Shown: positions 7,503 through 16,581, numbered from the stretch's first letter. The stretch is DNA of 64,000 bases from Myxococcales bacterium (GCA_016793325.1 JAEUKI010000022.1:1-64000); one strand, 5' to 3'. Made by a program: numbers and translations. Notes: generated by a model not told the origin, from the letters alone.

Positions 7503-8837
7503 TCAGTCTGACTTGGTGCCGAACCACTCGATGTATCGCTGGATGTCGTCTCTGGCTTCGATCTCGGTCTCGAACTCGAATCCGACGGGAAACCGCGCGT
7601 TGCGTCGCTCGCCGCACCAGCGGACGACCGCGGAGGCCGCGACGAGTCGGCCCGAAATGGGACTCGCGAAGCGCAGGATGACTCGCGAGCCGATCGGCAA
7701 CGACTCCGTCAGGAGGATCTGGATTCCGCTCGCGGACACGTCCTGCGATCGACCGTCGATGTCCACGCCTCGCGCGGTGTCGACGACGCGAACAGGCGTG
7801 AGGTACGGAGCGCGCGCGTGGCGGCGGCGGCGCACCAAATCCAAGACGAGCTCCGTGGGGTTGACCACAGCGACGTCGTCCGTCGTCATCGGAGGCGTCG
7901 GCGCCGCGGGCTGCTCGACGCTCATTCCCTTGGTGTTGACGGCGGCGACGGTTCGTTCGGCCGCGGGCCGCGCGATCGAGTTGGCCACGGATTTCGCAAG
8001 CGCCTCTGCGAAGTCGAGCGCGTCGCTGTAGCGCGCCGCGGGGTCGAGCGCGAGCGCTCGATCGATGACCCGCGCGACCGAAACGCTGCACGAGTTGGAG
8101 AGCAAGTTGAGCAGCGGCGCGGATTGTCGCATCGAGTGAGCAGAGATCCGCGACGCGATGTCCGAACCAAACGGCAGACCGCCAGAGATACACTCGAACG
8201 CGATCACCCCGAGCGAGAAGATGTCGCACGATTTGTCGCAGCGTCCGCCGAGCAGCTGCTCGGGGGCCATGTATTCAATGGTCCCGCAGATGAGGCCGGG
8301 GGCGGTGAGGCGCTCGAGCTGCGCGTGGTCTGGCAAGATCGAGATCCCGAAGTCGATGAGCTTCACCGCGGTTTCGTCGCCCTCGGGGACGAGGAGCACG
8401 TTGCTCGGCTTGAGATCACGGTGAACGACGCCGCGTCGGTGAACCCAAGACAGCGTCGAGCCGAGGCGGTGTACGAGCTGCACGGTCTCGGCGAGCGACA
8501 TCCTCGTGCGCGCCGCGAGCACTCCGTCCAGCGATCGTCCGCGCAACATCTCCATGACGATGTACGGGCCGTACGTCGCGTCGAGCCCCGCGTCGAGCAC
8601 CTGCACGACGCCGCGGCCTCGAACGGCGGCGAGCGCCTTCGCCTCGCGAAACAAGCGCTGAACGATCGCAGGCTGCCTGAGGTTCTCTGCGACGAGGAGC
8701 TTGATCGCCACCGTCGTCGCGAGCAGCGGATGTTCGGCCTCGAAGACGGCCCCCATCCCGCCGCGCGAGATCTCTCGCAACAGCGTGAATCGTCCATCGA
8801 TGGTGCAACCAACCTGTGCTTCTTCCATGACAATCAT
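7503..8837 (-). CDS. Ser/Thr protein kinase with C-terminal PilZ domain
   Basis: A 444-residue protein. Residues about 17-280 are a Hanks-type kinase with GRGGMGAV-type glycine loop, K46 in VAIK, catalytic HRD (139-141), DFG (162-164) and APEQ, so it should be active. Residues about 335-440 are a PilZ domain with R338-x3-R342 and D366-x-S368-x-x-G371, suggesting c-di-GMP control of kinase output or targeting. No transmembrane segment is seen. The ATG at 8837 is the outermost start; ATG 8828 is possible and sits at a better distance from GGGAG. It follows the GGDEF gene by about 20 bases, so the two are likely co-transcribed. Confidence 0.92.
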   Translation of the reverse strand: MIVMEEAQVGCTIDGRFTLLREISRGGMGAVFEAEHPLLATTVAIKLLVAENLRQPAIVQRLFREAKALAAVRGRGVVQVLDAGLDATYGPYIVMEMLRGRSLDGVLAARTRMSLAETVQLVHRLGSTLSWVHRRGVVHRDLKPSNVLLVPEGDETAVKLIDFGISILPDHAQLERLTAPGLICGTIEYMAPEQLLGGRCDKSCDIFSLGVIAFECISGGLPFGSDIASRISAHSMRQSAPLLNLLSNSCSVSVARVIDRALALDPAARYSDALDFAEALAKSVANSIARPAAERTVAAVNTKGMSVEQPAAPTPPMTTDDVAVVNPTELVLDLVRRRRHARAPYLTPVRVVDTARGVDIDGRSQDVSASGIQILLTESLPIGSRVILRFASPISGRLVAASAVVRWCGERRNARFPVGFEFETEIEARDDIQRYIEWFGTKSD

Positions 8838-8857
8838 CGCTCCCTTCGGTCGCCTTG

Positions 8858-10288
8858 CTATCCGTTGAGCTTCGCAGACGCGAAGGACTGTCCGAGCTCG
8901 GGAGCGGCGTGCTCTCGAGCGACTTCGATGCGGTTTCTTCCGCTCGCTTTTGCCTTGTAGAGCGCCTCGTCCGCTCTCCGAAGCAGCGCGTCGAGCGACT
9001 CTGCGCCGAGCTGCGCGACGCCGAGCGACACGCTCACCTCGACGGTTTGCCCGGTCGACAGCGGCACCGAGGTGCGCTCGACGAGGACCCGAAGCCGCTC
9101 GCTGACGAGCCGCGCGGCCTCGAGCTTCGTGACGGGCATCGCGAGGAGAAACTCTTCTCCGCCCCAGCGCGCAGCCAGGTCCGAGCGCCGCACCGACCGC
9201 TGCATGGTTGCTGCGATCTGTTTCAGAACGACGTCGCCTGCTCCGTGCCCGAGCCGGTCGTTGATCGACTTGAAGCGATCGACGTCGACGAGCGCGATCG
9301 ACAACGGCGTCTCGTGCCGTCGCGCGGACGCGACCGCGGCTTCGAGAAAGTCCATGGCGGCGCGCCGATTCGGGAGTCCCGTCAGCGCGTCGGACATCGC
9401 GAGCCTCGTCGTCTGATCGACGAGGTGCACGAGGCGAAGGACGGGCGGCAGCTCCGACTGCACAACGGACAGAATTGACGCGGACGAGTTCGCGCATTCG
9501 CGGACGGCGCACACGGCGAGCGAGGCGATTCGCTCGCCTCCGAACTCGATGTCGACCTTCAGGACGCGCTCGTCTTCGGTGTGCGCGGCGCACGCTTCTT
9601 CTTCGACGGACTCGAGCGTGATGGCGCCCGTGCCGAGCGCTGCGGCGGCGTCTGCGTTGGCGGTCTCGTCGTTGGACCGGCGCATGATGTGTGCGCTGTT
9701 GCCGATGCCGACGACCGCGAGCGCGATCCATCGAAACGGCAGCACGCTTCCGAGCAGGGACCCGAGGCAGCGAAAGAGCCCGCTGACTGATTTTTCTCGC
9801 GCCGCGATCCCTCGAATTCGCCCGCTCAAGTGACTCTCGAACAGCGCAGAGTCGAGCAGGTGACCGAGCCGCGCGGCGACCGTCGCGCTCGACGGACTCG
9901 GGAGGTTCAGCGAAGGCTTCGACGGGCGAGCGCACAGCTGGCGGAGCATCGCGGGCAGTCGCGCGCAGTCAGCCTTCGCGATGTACGCCGAGGCGCCGGA
10001 CTCGATGGCCCAGTACATCCCGCGCCGGGTGGGGCTCGCGGTCATCACGACGATCGGCGTCGAGGCGGTGCGCGGGTCTGCGCGGAGCAGTCGACAGAGC
10101 TGCGTTCCGCTGATTCCCGTCATCAGGTCGTCGCACACGATGGCGTCGAACTCTTCGCGAAACGCCCTCGTCGCGCCGTCCTCTGCGGTCGCCTCGTTCG
10201 CGGGACTCCATCCGGCGGCGACGAGCTGCGACACGATGCGCGCGCGACACGCGACTGAATCGTCCAGCACCAGAACTCGGCTTCCCAT
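8858..10288 (-). CDS. Response regulator-type diguanylate cyclase (REC-GAF-like-GGDEF)
   Basis: A 476-residue protein. Residues 1-120 are a receiver domain with acidic pocket D9-D10, likely phospho-acceptor D54 and conserved K105. Residues about 140-290 look like a GAF-type sensor region. Residues about 290-460 are a GGDEF domain with an active GGEEF (376-380), D335 in DVDRFK and an inhibitory I-site R367-x-x-D370 five residues upstream. It should make c-di-GMP under phosphorylation control and be product-inhibited. It is the first gene of the minus-strand group that also encodes an EAL enzyme and two PilZ proteins. No cognate histidine kinase is adjacent. Confidence 0.93.
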   Translation of the reverse strand: MGSRVLVLDDSVACRARIVSQLVAAGWSPANEATAEDGATRAFREEFDAIVCDDLMTGISGTQLCRLLRADPRTASTPIVVMTASPTRRGMYWAIESGASAYIAKADCARLPAMLRQLCARPSKPSLNLPSPSSATVAARLGHLLDSALFESHLSGRIRGIAAREKSVSGLFRCLGSLLGSVLPFRWIALAVVGIGNSAHIMRRSNDETANADAAAALGTGAITLESVEEEACAAHTEDERVLKVDIEFGGERIASLAVCAVRECANSSASILSVVQSELPPVLRLVHLVDQTTRLAMSDALTGLPNRRAAMDFLEAAVASARRHETPLSIALVDVDRFKSINDRLGHGAGDVVLKQIAATMQRSVRRSDLAARWGGEEFLLAMPVTKLEAARLVSERLRVLVERTSVPLSTGQTVEVSVSLGVAQLGAESLDALLRRADEALYKAKASGRNRIEVAREHAAPELGQSFASAKLNG

Positions 10289-10854
10289 GTTGGGCTGCCA
10301 ATCGGCGTCTCGGCGGACGCATTAAGTCGGAAAATACGAAACTGGATCGAGTGTGTTGATGGCGTCTCGCGGTCAGGCGATTCTCTCGCCGTTGCGACGA
10401 GTTGTGGGCAGGCGGACTGGCGGACCGCCGCGCTTGGTTGTTCTACCAAGCATGTCGAACGCAGCGAGGGTCGCGTGTAGGGGGGTGAAGCCAACTCGGA
10501 ACTCGCGTCGACTTGCTTCCGACTCTCCAAGCGAGACGAGGCTAATCTCCCCACAGTCCCACTCGTTGCGTGGGGAATTCTTGGGTGTGATTGCGGTTCG
10601 TGATTTTTCGGGAAGATCACAGCGAGGCCCTCGACGCTGCGCCGGGCCTCTCGACGCACGCACCGCATTCACCAACGTCGTTCTCGAGCGCGCACGAGTG
10701 GGGTAGGTGCCCCGTCGCGATCCGCGGTCGACACTTCCGTCGAGGATGATCGTGTCGTCTGAGCCCGTTGGATGAGTTTCCGCGGCGCGCGCACGCGTGT
10801 CCGCCGTGGCTCGTCCTTGGTCGATCGACTCGAGAGCGCCGTTGCTCGCGACGC
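10289..10854. other. Intergenic region without a convincing gene; contains one hairpin
   Basis: Frames here give Arg-rich translations without a recognisable fold or good ribosome site. The composition is less GC-extreme than its neighbours. The one clear structure is a hairpin at 10432-10451. The upstream edge should contain the promoter of the c-di-GMP group, but no motif stands out. Confidence 0.6.
10432..10451. repeat. Perfect 7-bp hairpin in the intergenic region
   Basis: GCTTGGT (10432-10438) and ACCAAGC (10445-10451) are perfectly complementary around a six-base loop TGTTCT. It is not followed by a T-run, so it is a weak terminator candidate and could equally be an operator-like site upstream of the REC-GGDEF gene. 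Confidence 0.5.
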
Positions 10855-11775
10855 TCACCACGCCAACAAGCGACGCGCGCCCCAGCGCCCCATCGTCGCG
10901 AGGGCCTTCGCTCTCTGCTCGATGCGATCGCTCGCGCTGCGCCCGAGCACCCGCCGCTCGGCGCGATCGAGCGCGGTGCGGCTGCTCGCCTTCGCCAATT
11001 TTTCTCGCACGCGCGTCGCGTACGCCTCTCGTGGAACGCTCCCGATCGCCCGCGCGACGTCGCCCCACGGCGCGCTCGCGCGGGTCTCGCTCAGCCACGT
11101 CGCGATCGCCCACAGCGCGGACGCGTTGGCCGCGCTCCACGCGATCGCCGCCAACTTATCAGGGTCGAACGTCGGTTCTCTCGCGACGCGAACCAGGTCT
11201 TCGACGGCCCACGGAGCGCTCTCGCCCACGCGGTCCTTGAGCACGTTGAGCGCGAGGAGCAGCGCGTGATCGTGCACGGTCAATCGACAGTGCTCGACGC
11301 CGAACGTCTCGGTCGTGCGCGTCCCGCGGGCGAGCGCCGCGGTCGTGTCCAGCGAAGACATTCCCAGGGCGCCGAAGTGCGTCTCGATGTCGAACGTGAC
11401 GCCCTCGATCACGATTTCGAGCGAGCGATACACGTCGTCGTTCTTCGCGATCGTCCAGCGATTCTGCTTAGCGATCGCGAGGACAAGGTCGAGCGCAGAG
11501 GGCGCGACGCGCACGTCCACGTCGCTGATCGGCCGCTCGCTCACCGACGGATAGAGCCACCCCGCGGTGACGATCCCTTTGACTGGCGCGGCGAGCACGC
11601 GTCGCGCGCGAAGGGCCTCGAGCAACACGCGAAGCGCGAAGCGCGCCTGGCTGTGGATCGCGACGATCGCGTGCGGATCGATCGGGCGCCCTGCGAGATC
11701 TCGGTACGCGCCGTGCGCGCCGTGGGGCTCGTTCGCGCGCGCGCCGCGGTCGTTGTCCGTGAATGCCAAGACCAC
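10855..11775 (-). CDS. Nucleotidyltransferase-fold protein of the lasso/RiPP-associated PF14907 type
   Basis: A 306-residue protein. The signature is PVKGIVTAG-LYP-S-RPISDVDVRV (about residues 65-90), matching the KG...LYP..R...DxDl pattern of the uncharacterised nucleotidyltransferase family PF14907. It is followed by FDIETHFG and a conserved HDHALLLALN...W-EDL block. That family is repeatedly found beside lasso-peptide genes, where its substrate is not settled. The GTG start at 11775 is 21 bases from the divergently oriented methyltransferase start. It may modify the RiPP product or a cofactor; the assignment rests on motif reading and gene neighbourhood. Confidence 0.8.
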   Translation of the reverse strand: MVLAFTDNDRGARANEPHGAHGAYRDLAGRPIDPHAIVAIHSQARFALRVLLEALRARRVLAAPVKGIVTAGWLYPSVSERPISDVDVRVAPSALDLVLAIAKQNRWTIAKNDDVYRSLEIVIEGVTFDIETHFGALGMSSLDTTAALARGTRTTETFGVEHCRLTVHDHALLLALNVLKDRVGESAPWAVEDLVRVAREPTFDPDKLAAIAWSAANASALWAIATWLSETRASAPWGDVARAIGSVPREAYATRVREKLAKASSRTALDRAERRVLGRSASDRIEQRAKALATMGRWGARRLLAW

Positions 11776-11796
11776 TCGTTGCTACCATCCGCAGCG

Positions 11797-12642
11797 ATGC
11801 CCGTCCCGCTTTGGGTGCGCGCGCTGCAGCGCGCCGATCGAGTCGCCTGGTACGCGTACCACGGCTACGAAGTGCTACGAGAAGAGCTGCTCTTCGCGTA
11901 CCTCCCTTCGAGCGAGCGCGCGGCGGTGATCCAGCACGCGTACGAAGCGCAGGACGCGTACCTCCCTGGCGGAGCGACCTTCGAGCGAGGCCTCTTCTCG
12001 TGGGAAAAATCCCTGCTCGCCCGCGAAGAAGTCCCGAAATCGGGACGCGTCTTGTTGGCGGCGGCGGGCGGCGGTCGCGAGCTCGAGGCGCTCGGCGAGC
12101 GCGGCTACGAGGTGTGCGCGTTCGAGCCCAACCCGGTGCTGCGGCGCGGGGCCGAAGAGGTCGCCTCGCGCTTCGGAGCGCGCGTGTACGACGGGCTCTT
12201 CTCGGATCTATCGACGGCCGTTCGCGACGAGGGGCCCCTCGCGTCGCTGCGCGCGCAGAGCCCGTACGCGCTCGTCGTGCTCGGCTGGGGGAGCATCACC
12301 CATGTGCTCGAAGACGAAGAGCGCATCGCGCTGCTCGAGAGCGTTCGTGCGCTCGCGCCGACCGCGCCGGTGATCGTGAGCTTCTTCTTGCGCCCCGAGC
12401 GCAACGAGGGCGCGCCGATCGCGAAGACCGAGCGGCTTCGCAAGGCGCTGCGCGGCGCGTTCGCGCGGATGGGCGGGCGCAATCACGGCGTTCCCGAGGG
12501 GCTCGCGTACGAAGCGGGCGGCGGGTTCGTCTATGCGTTTACCGAGAGCGAAGTGCAGTCGATGGCCCACAGGGCAGGGTACGCGGTGCGGTACTTCTGC
12601 GAGGCGCCGTTTCCGCACGCGCTGTTCGTCCCGCACGCTTGA
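11797..12642 (+). CDS. SAM-dependent methyltransferase-like protein
   Basis: A 281-residue soluble protein with a Rossmann methyltransferase core: the glycine-rich SAM motif VLLAAAGGGRELEAL (about residues 88-102), an acidic second strand CAFEPNPVLRR, and the motif-IV-like VVLGWGSITHVL. The C-terminal part (FTESEVQSMAHRAGY) resembles the end of class I small-molecule methyltransferases. It lies between two genes assigned to the RiPP locus and is divergent from the nucleotidyltransferase, so it could methylate the product. It could also be unrelated; the substrate cannot be read. Confidence 0.75.
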   Translation: MPVPLWVRALQRADRVAWYAYHGYEVLREELLFAYLPSSERAAVIQHAYEAQDAYLPGGATFERGLFSWEKSLLAREEVPKSGRVLLAAAGGGRELEALGERGYEVCAFEPNPVLRRGAEEVASRFGARVYDGLFSDLSTAVRDEGPLASLRAQSPYALVVLGWGSITHVLEDEERIALLESVRALAPTAPVIVSFFLRPERNEGAPIAKTERLRKALRGAFARMGGRNHGVPEGLAYEAGGGFVYAFTESEVQSMAHRAGYAVRYFCEAPFPHALFVPHA

Positions 12643-12651
12643 ATGTGTGTG

Positions 12652-14091
12652 CTATCGAAGGGGCCACTCGGCGAAGTAGAGGGTGCGCGAGAGGCCCGCG
12701 GCGTCGCTGCCCGAGAAGACCATGCGAACGCGATCGGGCTGATAGATCGCTGGTGAATTGCGCGGGTCGATGAGCGTGTAGCCGTAGAGCGTCTGGTCCG
12801 CGGCGAGCGTCCCTCGGATGGGGATCGTGGTCCATCGCCACGAGTCGCCGCGGTCTTCGCTGGCGCCGACGCGGAGGCTCGTTCCGCCGGCGCTCGAGAG
12901 GAGCACGAGGGTTCGGTCGTCGACGAGCTGCAGGCGCGCGTAGGTGTCCAGGCAGCCGACGGGCAGCGGCGTGAACCGATCGCCGCCGTCCGAGCGAAAC
13001 AAGGTCGAGCACCCGCCAGCGCGACGCTGATACGCGAGCGCATACACCGTGCGGTCGGAGGCGACCTCGAGGTCCGACGGATACGCGCCGACCATCCCCG
13101 CGTCGACGGAGACCTCGGGCGTCACGCGCAGGACGCGGCTCGGCGTCGCGCTCGTGCCGAGCGCGTACAACGACGTCGCGGGGTAGCCCGCGTTGCTTCC
13201 TCCGCTCGGCTCGAACTCTCCCGCAAAGAGCAGCGCGCGCTCGGCGTCCCACGCGCTCTGCGGATAGAGCAGGTAGCGCCCGGGCTCGCTCAGCGTCGCG
13301 ATCGCGCTTCCCGCGGCGTTGGTGGCGCGAAACACCACGCGCGCCCATGCGCTGTTCGCGAGCGACCACTGCACGGAGTCATCGGGCGCGACGGCGATTC
13401 CGAGGTAGCCGTTGGACTCCGCGGACCACTCGCCGTAGTTGCCGTAGGTGTCCCAGCGAAGCGCGCCATCCGCGCTGCGCGCGGAGAACACCAACCGATA
13501 GAAGCGCGACTGGAGTCCGCCCGTTCCTGCGCCGCCCGTGAAGCACTGCACGTCGCTCGCGGCGGGGCGCAAGCAATCGAACACCATGTGCAGCGCGCCC
13601 GCGCGCGTCATCACGATCCCTGGCGGCTGGTGGACGTACGCGAGCCGCGAGGCTTGTTGCCACGCGCCTCCGGCCCTCGGTCGCCTCGCCACGACCGCGT
13701 ACCGATCGACGGTCGCGTCAGGAAAGTGCGTAAATACCGCGTAGAAGTTCTGCTCGTCGCCGACGAGCTTCGGCAGGTGAGCGTTCCACGTCGGGGGCGT
13801 CGTCGCGCCCACGCTCGAGGTGTACACGATCTCCGCCGTGATCTCCGCGGGGAGCGTCACGCGCGGCGCGCCGCTGTCGACAGCGACGTCCGCGACGGAG
13901 TCTTCGGAGGACGCGTCGTGGTGATCGATCGACGCGTCGATCGTGTCGAGCATGGTGTCCGCGACGTCCGAGCGAGGCGCGTCGGCGCCCGCGTCGAAGG
14001 CCGTCGGCGGAGCGCTGCAAGCGGTCACGGCGAACGAGACGACGATCGATGCGGCGAAGCGTCGCGCGAAGCGGTGGGATCGACGGCGCAC
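12652..14091 (-). CDS. Secreted lipoprotein with sialidase/BNR-like beta-propeller
   Basis: A 479-residue protein. The signal peptide ends in lipobox VTAC (about residue 24), followed by an Asp/Ser/Ala linker to about residue 70. The rest has repeated Asp-box-like stretches such as SEDRGDSWRW and SDGGDRFTPL, typical of BNR/sialidase-type propellers, and DAER, DRTVYALAY and DRTLVLLSS blades. No catalytic Arg triad or Tyr-Glu pair of true sialidases is evident, so it is more likely a binding scaffold. GTG start at 14091 chosen because the signal peptide starts there. It lies inside the RiPP locus; a direct role is not shown. Confidence 0.8.
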   Translation of the reverse strand: MRRRSHRFARRFAASIVVSFAVTACSAPPTAFDAGADAPRSDVADTMLDTIDASIDHHDASSEDSVADVAVDSGAPRVTLPAEITAEIVYTSSVGATTPPTWNAHLPKLVGDEQNFYAVFTHFPDATVDRYAVVARRPRAGGAWQQASRLAYVHQPPGIVMTRAGALHMVFDCLRPAASDVQCFTGGAGTGGLQSRFYRLVFSARSADGALRWDTYGNYGEWSAESNGYLGIAVAPDDSVQWSLANSAWARVVFRATNAAGSAIATLSEPGRYLLYPQSAWDAERALLFAGEFEPSGGSNAGYPATSLYALGTSATPSRVLRVTPEVSVDAGMVGAYPSDLEVASDRTVYALAYQRRAGGCSTLFRSDGGDRFTPLPVGCLDTYARLQLVDDRTLVLLSSAGGTSLRVGASEDRGDSWRWTTIPIRGTLAADQTLYGYTLIDPRNSPAIYQPDRVRMVFSGSDAAGLSRTLYFAEWPLR

Positions 14092-14153
14092 CGCGCGAGT
14101 GTAACGCGGGGAAGTGAGCGAGGCGCGGCTGCTTTCTGCTGCGGCGCCCTCGC

Positions 14154-14435
14154 TCACCGCCGCTCGATCAAGCGATTGGCGTGCAGGTCGTCGAGCAGCG
14201 CGCGGATGTGCGCGAGCGCGTCGTCGCGGGACACTTCGAACTCTTCGGTGAGCTTGTCCGCGAGGTCTTCGGCCGAGCGCTCTTGGTCCGCGAGGAGCTT
14301 CCACAAGAACACGCCCGTGTCGTTGAGGGTGAAATAGAACTTGGTGTCCAAGTGAAGCAGCACGCCAGTGCGGTCTTCGAGCTCGGTGAGCAGGCACCGA
14401 GGGTTTGCGTGGAGCTTCGCGGTTGTGTCGATCAC
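14154..14435 (-). CDS. PqqD-family RiPP recognition element (lasso B1-like)
   Basis: A 93-residue stand-alone PqqD fold: VLLHLDTKFYFTLNDTGVFLW is followed by helices (EDLADKLTEEFEVSRDDALAHIRALLDDLHANRLI). This is the winged-helix pattern of RiPP precursor recognition elements that bind leader peptides. The GTG start at 14435 has GGAGAG upstream and overlaps the stop of the B2 protease gene (GTGA), so the two form a B2-B1 pair as in lasso-peptide loci. It would bind the Y-x-x-P leader of the precursor encoded at 16582-16764; this pairing is inferred. Confidence 0.88.
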   Translation of the reverse strand: MIDTTAKLHANPRCLLTELEDRTGVLLHLDTKFYFTLNDTGVFLWKLLADQERSAEDLADKLTEEFEVSRDDALAHIRALLDDLHANRLIERR

Positions 14436-14860
14436 GGTGCTCTCCGTTGCGCGGGGTTCGCAAACGTTCGTGCGGGGGGATAGCAGAACGTGACCTTCAT
14501 CGACGAGAGGTCTTCGTCGTCGAGCCAGGGCTCGCCGTCGAGCTCGATCCAGGCGTGGCCTTCGTTCGACCCGTCCGACGGGAGCGCCATCACGAAGGTC
14601 GGGTCCGCGCCGTGTGCGCTCAACACAGCAAACCGCGCGAGCGCTCGGTAGAGGCAGGTGTCGGGGAGCAGCCGCGTTCGCGTAAAAAAAGCTTCGCAGC
14701 GACTGATCACCGCCGCGAGACGACCGACTGAGACGATGTGCTTCTGCGACGCCGACGATGCGCGGCTGCGCGCGAGCAGGGCGTCGAGCGCGACGCGAGA
14801 GAAATCTCGCGTGATCGCCGCGCGAGCAACAACGTAGCGCGCGTGAAGCACGAGTGACAC
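14432..14860 (-). CDS. Lasso-peptide B2-type leader protease (transglutaminase-like)
   Basis: A 142-residue protein with the Cys-His-Asp triad of transglutaminase-like B2 proteases: C69 in LPDTCLYRALA, H102 in GHAWIELDGE and D108. Length and motif order match the stand-alone B2 protein of split lasso-peptide systems, which cuts the leader two residues after a conserved Thr. The gene starts with GTG (14860) and overlaps the PqqD gene by four bases. It is divergent from the operon that carries the precursor. The catalytic residues look intact. Confidence 0.88.
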   Translation of the reverse strand: MSLVLHARYVVARAAITRDFSRVALDALLARSRASSASQKHIVSVGRLAAVISRCEAFFTRTRLLPDTCLYRALARFAVLSAHGADPTFVMALPSDGSNEGHAWIELDGEPWLDDEDLSSMKVTFCYPPARTFANPAQRRAP

Positions 14861-15164
14861 GAGCGAGATATAGCCCGAGACCCGAGATTCTCCCGCAGAG
14901 ACAACCGCAGGCCCCCCGCCGAAAGAGCCCCGCGCTCCAGGCGCGTCGCAGGTTTGAATGCCGCCGCGCGCTCGAGCATCGAACCAGCGCTACGAGGCTC
15001 TTCGTGCGCGTAGAATCCATTGAAATCATTTGGGTTTCTAGCGGTGCACGACTTGATCCGCGTCGATGTGTGTTGCTATCGTCCCAGAGCTTTGCCCGCT
15101 GCTCGACGGCGGCGCTTCGATTTCGACCGCTCGATATTCAGCTCCCATCCCTTCGAGGACCGCG
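14861..15164. other. Divergent promoter region between the B2-PqqD pair and the precursor operon
   Basis: About 300 bases with no convincing gene, separating the minus-strand B2-PqqD pair from the plus-strand secreted protein-precursor-radical SAM-kinase-ABC series. It should hold two promoters. A possible sigma-70-like pair is given separately. Confidence 0.6.
15053..15081 (+). promoter_or_regulatory. Possible sigma-70-like promoter of the precursor operon
   Basis: TTGATC (15053-15058) is separated by 17 bases from CTATCG (15076-15081), about 85 bases before the ATG of the secreted-protein gene. The -10 element is a weak match; this is a guess from spacing alone. Confidence 0.2.
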
Positions 15165-16538
15165 ATGAACAAGCTTCTACTCACTGGCTCGACCGCCCTC
15201 TTGGCTCTCGGCGCGTGCGCTGGACCGATCCCCGGCGAGACGGCTTCTCCGGCGCCGCGGCAGAGCGTGATCGGCGCGACGAGCATCACGAACCTCGGCG
15301 CCGCGGCGACGCACATCAGCCGCGAGCGGCTCGCTGCGGCGCAGGTCGCGCGGCCGGTGGCTGAATTCGTGGGTCGATATTCGAGAGCCACGGGGCGCTT
15401 GGTGTTCGAGCCGAAGCAAGAGGAGGGGCCCTCGGGCGGCCGTCCGCTCGGCGGCTACGTCGCGCTCAACTCGAACACGGTCAGCCTCGAGGACAACGGG
15501 ACGACGATCGAGGGCCCCGGTACTTTCAACGGCGGGACCTCGTGTGGCGGCACCCAGATCTGCGCGGTCGTGACGGTGACCAACGACAGCGCGCGGCTCA
15601 TCGAAGACCTCCGCGTCGAAGTGCTCGACCTGACGGGCGCGACGGTGGCCAACGGCGACTCGCTGCCGACGGGCTACCCGTCGACCGCAGGCAACAACGG
15701 TGGCTGGACGTACAACGCGGTCAACCCCTCGGGTACCGCCAGTGCGCCGTGGATCTTCGGCGGCTACACGGGCGACTTCAACTTCACCGTGAAGGTGTGG
15801 GGCACCTACCGTCGTACGAGCTACTCGGGGCCGTCGGGCGTCGTGACGGGGCCGATCTCGGACATGGCGAACGTGGTCGCCGCCAACGCGACCTGGAGCG
15901 ACAGCGCGCCTGCGTGGCGCGACGCGTGTTTGACGACTGGCGCCCAGCTGTTCTCGAACCAGAGCGGGTACACGTCGGCGGGCACGACGATTCCGTTCCC
16001 GTTCACGGTGTACGACACGACCGTGACGCCGGACACGTGGGGCGGCGCGATCGATGTGTCGTCCGCGGGTGTGGTGAGCTTGCTCGGCGTCGGACTGCAA
16101 GGCGCAAACGAGGCTCTCTCCGGGACGAGCGTGGACGACTATGCGTACTACGGGTTCTGGGACGGCCTCACGTCGAACACTGCGCCTGGCGAAGTGTGCG
16201 CCGCGCTCGACTCGACGAGCTCCGCGCCGAACCGACGCTTCGTCGTGACGTGGAAGAACGTCACGGTGCCGGGCGTCGCCGCCTCGCGGCTGACCTTCTC
16301 GATCGTCTTCCAAGAGGGGACCGACAAGGTCTTCTATCTCTATCACCGCTGGTCGAACAACGCGACGAGCTGCGCCGGAAGCGGCGCGATGCGCGGCACG
16401 GGCGCGACCGTCGGCGTTCGTGGCAACGGGACGGGTGAGGTCACGCAGGTCTCGAACAACGCGACGCTGCTGCCGCTCCACTCTGCGACGTGCCCTGGCT
16501 CCGGAGCGTTCATCACGCTCTCGGCCAATCCTCAGTGA
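15165..16538 (+). CDS. Secreted protein/lipoprotein, first gene of the RiPP precursor operon
   Basis: A 457-residue protein. N-terminal signal with lipobox-like LGACAG (Cys about residue 18). The mature part is Thr/Ser/Gly-rich and beta-structured, and is a paralogue of the protein at 3233-4570 (shared segments: TVSLEDNGT, VTVTNDSA, APAWRDAC, RRFVVTWKNV, LTFSIV, YHRWS). It has a GAGGAC ribosome site before ATG 15165. It ends 43 bases before the precursor peptide gene on the same strand, so the two are probably co-transcribed. Function is unknown; it could be an outer-surface partner of the peptide or a passenger. No catalytic motif was seen. Confidence 0.85.
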   Translation: MNKLLLTGSTALLALGACAGPIPGETASPAPRQSVIGATSITNLGAAATHISRERLAAAQVARPVAEFVGRYSRATGRLVFEPKQEEGPSGGRPLGGYVALNSNTVSLEDNGTTIEGPGTFNGGTSCGGTQICAVVTVTNDSARLIEDLRVEVLDLTGATVANGDSLPTGYPSTAGNNGGWTYNAVNPSGTASAPWIFGGYTGDFNFTVKVWGTYRRTSYSGPSGVVTGPISDMANVVAANATWSDSAPAWRDACLTTGAQLFSNQSGYTSAGTTIPFPFTVYDTTVTPDTWGGAIDVSSAGVVSLLGVGLQGANEALSGTSVDDYAYYGFWDGLTSNTAPGEVCAALDSTSSAPNRRFVVTWKNVTVPGVAASRLTFSIVFQEGTDKVFYLYHRWSNNATSCAGSGAMRGTGATVGVRGNGTGEVTQVSNNATLLPLHSATCPGSGAFITLSANPQ

Positions 16539-16581
16539 CGTCGCGAACGGCGCTGCTCACACGATCAACACACTGCTCATC

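Noticed and set aside
12652-14091. True sialidase
   Set aside because: Asp-box-like repeats are visible but the catalytic Arg triad and Tyr/Glu pair are not.
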